A DNA stretch of 64,000 nt. Source: Chromobotia macracanthus. Lineage: Eukaryota; Chordata; Actinopteri; Cypriniformes; Botiidae. The notes under the pieces were generated by a model. That model did not search any database. It was not told the origin of the DNA and was given only the letters and a program-made list of their open reading frames with translations. Positions 38,801 through 47,800 of the stretch are shown in pieces. The translations under genes and the position numbers were made by a program. The DNA lies in the NCBI GenBank assembly GCA_036877525.1, contig JAZGTH010000002.1, positions 3,952,001 through 4,016,000 on the forward strand. Direction: 5' to 3'. Each line of letters opens with the position of its first letter. Positions within the stretch are counted from its first letter, which is position 1.

Positions 38801-41800
38801 GCTTGGAAATAAAATTTTGCTCGTGCTGCTTTCATCTGTGTAAACAAATGTTTATTTTTACTTAAAGCCTCAAATATTAACTTCGATTCAAACCTAAGGG
38901 TAAAGATCAAATACCTTCCTGTCTTCTTTTTTAGGTGGGAAATCCATCTCTGACATTATTCGATCTGTAGAAGGAAGCAAAGACCAGATATGGAGCTGAC
39001 CTACATACAATATAGAGTGGCTTCATGAAACCTTAAAATGGCCATGATGTAAACAACAACATATGAATACCATTACAATACTGTATGTGTAATATTGGTT
39101 AATTCCAAGAGATTTCCACCAAGTGTAACATACCTAGACAAAAATATAAGTAATGCACAGGTCTGTTGTCAATGTTAGCATGCAATTACAATGCAGGTAT
39201 GAGGAATTTGGGGAATCGCTCACATATCACAGAGGCAGAGACAGAAGAAACATGGAAAGTATACTACAGCAATGCAATGATAAGTACCAATAAGCTATTA
39301 AGTGAGGTGTAGGGAAGTGTCACTCAAACGTAGCCAGTCCAGGTGGAAGGTTGACAGATTGATTTTGTTTGTAAGAGCCACAATTACACTCTGTGAAAGC
39401 TGATGCTTGGTTGAACAATCTTTACAGATAGCTGTGCAATTACACTGTAATACATCAGACATGTAGACTTTTTCACACTATTTGGCACACAAAAAATCTT
39501 CACTCCTCTCAGCTTAATATGTAGGAATCTGTCTGAGGAATCATTATGTAGATCCTTCTGCACAACAGTTCTTTGTTACCAATTCTTTCAAGTTTTTAGC
39601 ACCTTATGTAACAATGTCATTAAAGAGCCCTGTGAGGCTGGTGAACTGTACATTATGCACTAAGACAGCAGGTGCTGGATTCCAGCAGTGTAGTTAAAAC
39701 ATCTAAGGAGAAAGTGTTCATTTGTATTACATTAACAACTCTGATCTTGTCTGCTGTAAATGATTCTTAGAACTCATCAGATCTGAGTGGCATTAATAAG
39801 GGTTTTCACAGAATGCCTTTGATCAGTTGATGCCAGACCAAGCTCTTTGGTTCAAACACTCCTTTCTTTTATAGAAAAGGCCAATACATGACTGTCATTC
39901 AACTGAAAGATAAGGAATAGTTTAGATGAAAGTTGTTTGGTCTGTGCCCACCCCTGTGTTGTCATCCCTTCCTTGCTGTTCTGCTGAACACGAAGGAAGA
40001 TATTTTAAAGAATGTTTGTATAGAAATAGTTTTGGGGTACCATTGACTTCCATAGAATGTTTTTCCTATGGAAGTCAAAGATGCCACAAAACAGTTTGGT
40101 TTACAAACATTCTTTAAATATTTTCAACAAGTTTGAGTTGCAGCTTGGGTGAGTAAATGATGATTTTAGTTTTTCGGTGAACTATCCCAAATATTCCTGT
40201 AGCTATTCATGTAGCTCAATTGGTAGAGCATTGCTTTAGCAGTGCAAAGGTTGTGGGTTTGATGGGGAGCACACATACTGATAAACTGTTTAACTTGAAT
40301 GTACTGCAAGTCGCTTTGGATAAAAGCATCTGCCAAATGCATAAATGTAAATATTCACATTATAATTAATAATATATATGTAAATATACATAGGGCATTT
40401 AGAAAGTATTCAGATAGGAAGATTACTGTACATATCTTACCATGTATGAATCTTGGTGTTGTGCCCTGTTTAACAGTGGAGCAGGGGATTATGAGAGAGC
40501 TGGAAAAGGAAAACAAATAGAGAAACAGAATGTTCAAGAATTATCATGTGACAGAGTTGATATATGAAACATAACAGAGATGTGTGTAGTTTCATAAGCT
40601 AAGAAACAGTAAGTTCTAAGCAATAAAATTGTCCTCTGGGTTGCATGCAAAGTGAGGAAACATATCATTAAAACAACAAATAGACACTAAACAGTATGAA
40701 ATATTGGAGTATTTATGATACTGTGACAGACCTGAAAGGTTTTAACTGGAGGTTTCTGCTGGGTTCTCATGTATGGAAAGGCACAATATGTAAAATTTTT
40801 GTACTGAAGTATACAAAAACAATTTGCACAGTATTACATATTTTGTTTAATTGTGTACTTGCATTATCACAAATGTTTCCAAGTATTTGTAAATCCAGAG
40901 AAATTTACGAATAGTACACTGTCCCTTGTCGCCTGTCAATGATGTAATATCCTCGTTATTCCAGGTTTCTGCTTGTACTGCCGTAGAAACCATGGCAACA
41001 TGTGGACAAACATGAAAGTAGTGGTTGCATCACACGCCACTCTGTTGTTGTTTCGTTCACTTACTATGGACCACAATTATTTATTCGTTTTTACAGCAGG
41101 ATCTGTGTATTATTGTGTATGTAGTATTGTGTTACATATCAATAATAATTTAGCATTAAACTTTACATTCCTTGCCACTAATTTAATCAGAATGACCTAA
41201 AATAATGTGATAAAACAGGTAAAAAACAATTCATTTATTACCTCTTCTGTGCACATGATGTGTGATTTCTATCATCTCTGTATAGTAAAGTCGATATCTC
41301 TTATTGTTCCACGCTCCTTCATAGCATCATCAAGCTTAGCCTTTATTATTTTTTTGAAAATGTGAACTCAGCAGTAAAAATTACATATTGTGCCCTTAAA
41401 AAAGAGTATAGTTCCAAAAATGGTAACATACTGTTCCTTAAACACTAAAACCAGCTCCTGTCTTGTTAACAGGTTTTCAGCCCCGGGATATTAATAATTC
41501 CAGAAAAAAAAGAAGGTTGTAAAACATTCCTCACTCTGCATCCTTAAAATTTGGCCTTTTGAAGGTGGAAAGGAAGTCAGTGGGGGCTAATAAGGGCAGA
41601 AAAGAGCAGGAACAAGAGAAAAAAGAAAGAATTCAAGAATGTGTCAGAGATCCAGTGATATATGTTGCCGGGCCCCTGACCAAGCAAATATTGAAGCTAA
41701 AGGTGTCAGAATGGGCATAAAGCTCTGAACAACAGGTCTAGAAAGACCAGACTTTGCCTTTTATAGCTCTGCTGTGTCCAAACACCTATAAAGAGGTGGA

Positions 41801-44800
41801 TAACTGAAGAGCATTAATCCATAGAGAGAAGGTGGAACAACGTTGTGGAGATAAGTCATACACATACTTTGAACTGTATTTGGTACAATACACAGTTGCC
41901 AGAATACCACAATAGGTCACCTCATCAATGCTACTATTATTTATTACATCATACAAAGAGTTTAGCCAATCATAACAGAGGTCATTTACATGCAGATGTC
42001 TTAAAAGTATAGCAGCAAAAACAGCCTGTTAACAGACTGAACTCAGGAACAACCTTAAGCATTTGAGTTAAGACATTGTCAGTTTGACCACACACACTTA
42101 GACATAAATACGCATGTAGGCCACCAGCCAAAAAGCCAACAATTAACCAATCAGACAAGGAGGCCAGACATTTCATATAACCTCAATAACAGAACAATAA
42201 ACAGCATAGAGTCTACTGCATTTAGTCACACTGTATCTGAAAATAGAGTGGTGCTATATCAAGAATTTTCTCTACAAAACATCTAAAATATAAAGAATGC
42301 TGGTTATGCATGGAAATAAATGTTTTTACATTAAAATAAATTAAAAAATTATGAAAGTTAGCTTCTTTGATCAAAAGGTTGATTTCCCTGCCTTACATTA
42401 AAGCAAAATGTTCCTTGAAACATTCTCAGATCATGCTGGGATATCATAGATCATGCTGGGATATCATAGATCATCAGCCTTTGCACAAATTTGAGGACAT
42501 TCATATCAGCTTCATTATTGTCATTAAAGCAAAATAAGACTATGAAAATGTAGAATTCATCTTAATATCTAAAAATTCCAAATTCTGACCCAAATTGTTA
42601 TGCTGATAAAATATAAACTGTAATAAAAAAGTATTCAATTGGAAACATTTTGATTACAAGTATATATATATATATATATATATAAACAAGATATCATGCT
42701 GTACAAATAACATACAAACATAAACACACACGTACAGACTCACCTGTCCTCAAGTCTATTTCCTTCTATTTCTATGTTTGTCAAGGTGGCTTTGGTGTCC
42801 TGTTAATTGAAACACAGTGAGTCCATACACCTCAACACTCATGCACACACTCTCTCTCTCCCAAACACACAGTTAATAAGGAGCATTCAGGAATGGCTCT
42901 GAGAAAATCTCAAGAGGTGGTGATTATTCCGGCACAGAAAGTTTCAGTAGTCCTCTGGGTCCTAAACTCCACCTATTAGGTTATATTACACAGCTGAAGC
43001 ACATGGAGCAAGTGATGTCATCAGCAAAGATTTCCACATATTGCAATTCTAAATACAAGCATGGTATGAAAGGCATTAAGCCCTAAACAGTTAAAGCTTA
43101 AAAATAGAGGAAAAATTTAGCCACAGTGAAAATTATCTAGTCTTTTGTTCTTTCTTTTTTAAAATACAAAAGAAGTTCGTCAGAATGGCTGGGCTGCTAT
43201 TTTGAAAGTGTATGAAGGCTTTTTGAGCTTCAAATAAACAAAGCTCAGATTTAAAGAGAAGACATGAACTTGTAGTGGGTGGCCCCAGACTTTGGCTGTT
43301 TAGCACAACAGGAAGTGACAGAAAGGATCAGCCATGCACAGCTGTCATTGATCACATCATGAAGCATGCTGGCGAGAAGGTAACAATGATGCCCAAACAA
43401 GAGTCTAAGCAAGAGCTTAAGAATAATACTTTGTCTGAAGGGTGTTGGAATTTTTTAAGAAATCAGTGAGGTCATAATGCATGACTAAGTCTAGACAGTA
43501 GTCCAAAAGACTTAAAAACTATTTTGAGAGGATATAATATTGTACTCACAGTAACCAAAAACAACAAATTGCTTCAGATTATATATCCCTGTCTAGTCTC
43601 TGTCTCTGTCGTAACTCTGTAACATTTTTTAAAAGCCATTTAGCAACTGAAGAACTGTAGAACAGATTTAAGCTTATCTTCGAGAAGGTTTGAAGAAATT
43701 TTGGACCAGATGTAGGTAGGCAATAGGGGATTATTATAAGATTACAGGAAGAAGTCATGTTGGATCCAGGGAAGGAAAGAGGATGTAGACTTTAAAGTAT
43801 GGTGATTGGTTGGAGGAAAGGTCAGTACCTCACCCCTGCCTTGCCGCTGGATCTGCTTCTGTGACAACTTCCTTTCTAGACCACGGATGTCTGAGTCCAG
43901 CTCTGCCTCAAAGCGATTCAGCTCCAAAACCAAAGTTGCCTGGGCAATGCCATGACAACCAGATGACACAGATCACATGAAGTGATGTGAAACATAGGCC
44001 GATTTTGTTGGAAAGAAAATGTGGCACTGGTTCGTGTGATAACTAGAAGGTTTTAATTTTTTGCCCCTAAAATGTTTGTGACAGCATTGAAAAGTTTTGT
44101 CAGTTACCCATAAAGTGTACTTCAGGGTTCAACTAATGAAAGTAATTCTAAAGGTCATATTAGGTACAAATTGCTATTTAAGGAAACAATTATGTTTTAT
44201 ATTGCATAAAAAACAGCCCTCAAAACTAATCAAAATTCATATTGCAGTTTATTAACTGATGGGTCATTTGAAGCTCGATTAAATAACAATGTACACATTA
44301 AATCTAAACAAATTTGCTATTAAGCTACAGCACAGTTTACTCTATGCTATCATTATTAAAACTAATTCAACATAAAAACATCTACTGTTGTATGAAATCA
44401 AGGCCTGTTAGGTGGATGTGTGTTAAGGAGCAAAATGAAGGCTGACACTCACCTCTATGGATGGGGATTGAGCTTTCAGTGGTGAGTGATATAAAGGTAA
44501 CTTTGAGTCAGACCTCAGTGACTGTGGAAAATAAATCAAAAACCAGCTGAGATGACAACATTGTACAGTAATGTTAGGAACATTTTACATTCAAAAAATG
44601 AACAACCTATTCACAAACAGAAAAATTCTTATCTTATTGAAGCTAAGTCAGATATACAGAATCTTTGAAAACGTGGTGACATCATGTTTTAAATATCTTT
44701 ATATGGCTCTGCTGTCAAGTAAAAGAGAGGACTTTGTCGCATAAAAGAGAGTGAAGAGAAACAGAACAAGACAATTAATTTAATGTGTAGTCCATGGCAT

Positions 44801-47800
44801 TTAAATGGTAAAGTACATAATTTCTTTGTTAAAATAAATGTTCCTGTCCCTGTTTAATGTCACACAATATACAGATGATCATGTACAAATCACTGTAAGC
44901 AAGCAGGAGTTGGCCTTTCTTCTTCCATAGAATTAGAAGTCCAATCCACCAAGGTGTGAGATCTCATTCAGATATCAGCTATAAAGTCATACAAGAAGTT
45001 ATGTTTTACAATAAAGTGTTCTCGCACCTCAGATGGTAGCGCATGACCATTGATTTTCAGGGAAGACATACTGCATACTGTCCAGGTTGGAAAAATGCTG
45101 CCAAATGTATTAATGTAAATGTAAGCTTTATATAAATAAAATTTAAATGGGATTAAGACCATACAATAGACTTTAAAAAAACTCAAATAAACTATTATAA
45201 TAAACCAGTTGTATGTATGCTGTATACCTATGAGTTATACACCAAACAAGGCATTGAAGACCTGGAATCCTCAAGCTCAAGTTTCTAAACAAAAAGGTGG
45301 ACAGAACAGCTCAGTGTTTCTCAGCTTGGGCCCGGGGTCACTAGAGGGCCTCAACAAACTGCCAAGTTTAAAAAAGTATACATATTTCTTGTGCAAATTG
45401 TCAATGTCAACACCCAAATGATCAGAACTTTCATGGCAAAACTTGGCTGTAGCAGTTCATGTGATGTTGAAGGACATGCAGTGTAGATGATGTCTCTTAC
45501 CTGAGTATTACTCTCCACTGGTACTCCTTTACCAGGCTCAAAGTCAAAAATACTCTTTGGCTCTGGATGTTTCCCTGTGTCACCCAGATCAGCCCTTTAA
45601 CACACATACCACACACACAGACAGGCCACTTTACTATGCAGTCATTGTTAGTTCATGTAGCAACAGATTCTAACCTGCCTGGTGTTGTTCTTTATCTCTC
45701 TCTCACCAGTCGGGTAGGACTCCATGCTGGGTGAAGATTAAGGGATCTGAGCCCCTGTCCTGTTGGAGAGAGTCTGGTGGACGTGAAGACAACAGCTTTT
45801 CTATGTAAAAATAAAGTAGATAAAGTAAAATGTCATTTTATTCATATCACTGAAAGTCTACAGATGTCATAATGTGATTTTATTATACCAATTATTATTA
45901 TTATTTATAATTATATAATTATATATTATATATATTTATAACAATTTCTTTATCTGAACACATACTGTACCATAAAATCCTTTCAATAAAATACTGTACA
46001 ATAAAATCAATTTAGTCTTAAATAAATCTTAAACACTGAAAATTCTGAATATACAGTGTCCCCAAAAAGTAATCAGACATTTAAGCCAAACACATTTTTA
46101 TAAATTGACAATTTATATTTATATATAATGTATAAATGACAAATGAAATGAAATCATACAGCATTACTTTGAAAGAAATACAGCACATGTACATTTATGT
46201 GCTAATTACTAGTTACATATAAGCTAAATACTATGTATATGTTTAATAAAAATGTTTTAATTTATAAAGCAACATATATATTTGACATTAACTAATTATA
46301 GTTAATAGGTCATGCAGGTAAGTTAGGCAATGATCTGATAGATGCAAAATTACGTTTAAATGTGTAATGTGATTAACTACTTACTTTCTCTCCAGTCAAG
46401 ATCAGACTCTATGGGGTATGAACAGACAAAAAAAGAATAAAAACAAATAACAATAACTAAATGCAAGCAACTTATCTTTATTAAACTTTATATGTTTGAC
46501 TGCATCTTCATATTTATTAGCTAAAATCATACAGTACATTTCTAAAGGATGGTATGGTGTGGTACTGGTTAAAGAAGCTGTAACTGAAGGGTTGTTGGTT
46601 TGCATCACACACAAGGCATCCGAGAGCCCTCACCTAACTCCAGGCTGTTCAAAGGGAAATTGTTCCTAACAAATGTACTGTAAGTCTTGTTGGATAAAAG
46701 CACTGACTGCTTAGTTACATTCTATTTAAAGACCAAATGTTCTGCTGAAGTAAGATAATGTACCATGTAAGATTCTTAAATGACAGCCTGCTATTAACTA
46801 CTTTGTCTGTATAGGCTCAGTAAGTCTATGCCAACTGAAGTGTCCATGGTAACCCATTAAAAAGGCTGAGTAATGCTCTATTATACTGTTCATAATTAAT
46901 CAACAACATTAGATAGCATTTCACTCATTAAAGTTGGTTTTCTGACAAACTATAGAAGTAAAACTCAGGATAGTCAGAATAATCTGTACAGCAATTAAGC
47001 TCAAGGTTGCTGGCCAAATATCCCAGAGGCCTGTTTTGTATAGCAGTAGTTTGAAGTTTAGCACCATAAAAATTCAACAGTAGTTTCTTATGTAAAGCTC
47101 AACACATCTCATGTTCCCAGTTGTCCTTAGATCAGTTTTTGTGTTGTTTGCAATAATAGTTGGCTCTTGTAAGAGTATGATACCAGTATGTTCTACCTAT
47201 AGAAACTCAGAAGGTTAACAGTGAAGGGGCTTGTGGTGCTGTTTCCTAAATCACACTGTGCTCTGTAAGACCTATCTGATTCCACTTTCAAAGAGCCAAT
47301 TGTGCCCTTTCTCACTGAGCTCCACATGTGGTGAAAGGTACAACAATTTTGAAGAAAGAAGGTTTAAAATTTCTAAACCAGAGTTCGGGTTTATTCTCTA
47401 TAGATCAGTGCAAAATCTGAATTTCCTCATTGTTTCTACGCAAGAACCACAGGAGGACAAAATGAGAGAAAGAGAACGAGTGAGAAAGAGCAGGCCCGTA
47501 CCCTCTGGTTTCTTGTGGATTTGTTTAAACATGCTTCTGTACCAGTCCTTGGGCTTGTTTACACTCTGAAGTGGATGGGAAAGAGAAAAATGCAAAATAA
47601 AAACAAAAAGTAATTGTAATATGATTAATATTATTGCTTTGGCTTAAAGACACAGTCATAGCATAGTCACAGCAGTTTTTGCGTAATCAGTATATTCTGT
47701 CCTATGGTAAACGTCTAGACCAACGTTTGAGATTAAAGTTCACTGCAGTATTGTAAATTACACAATAACTTTCTAAATTTTCTTTTTATATATTTTTGTC

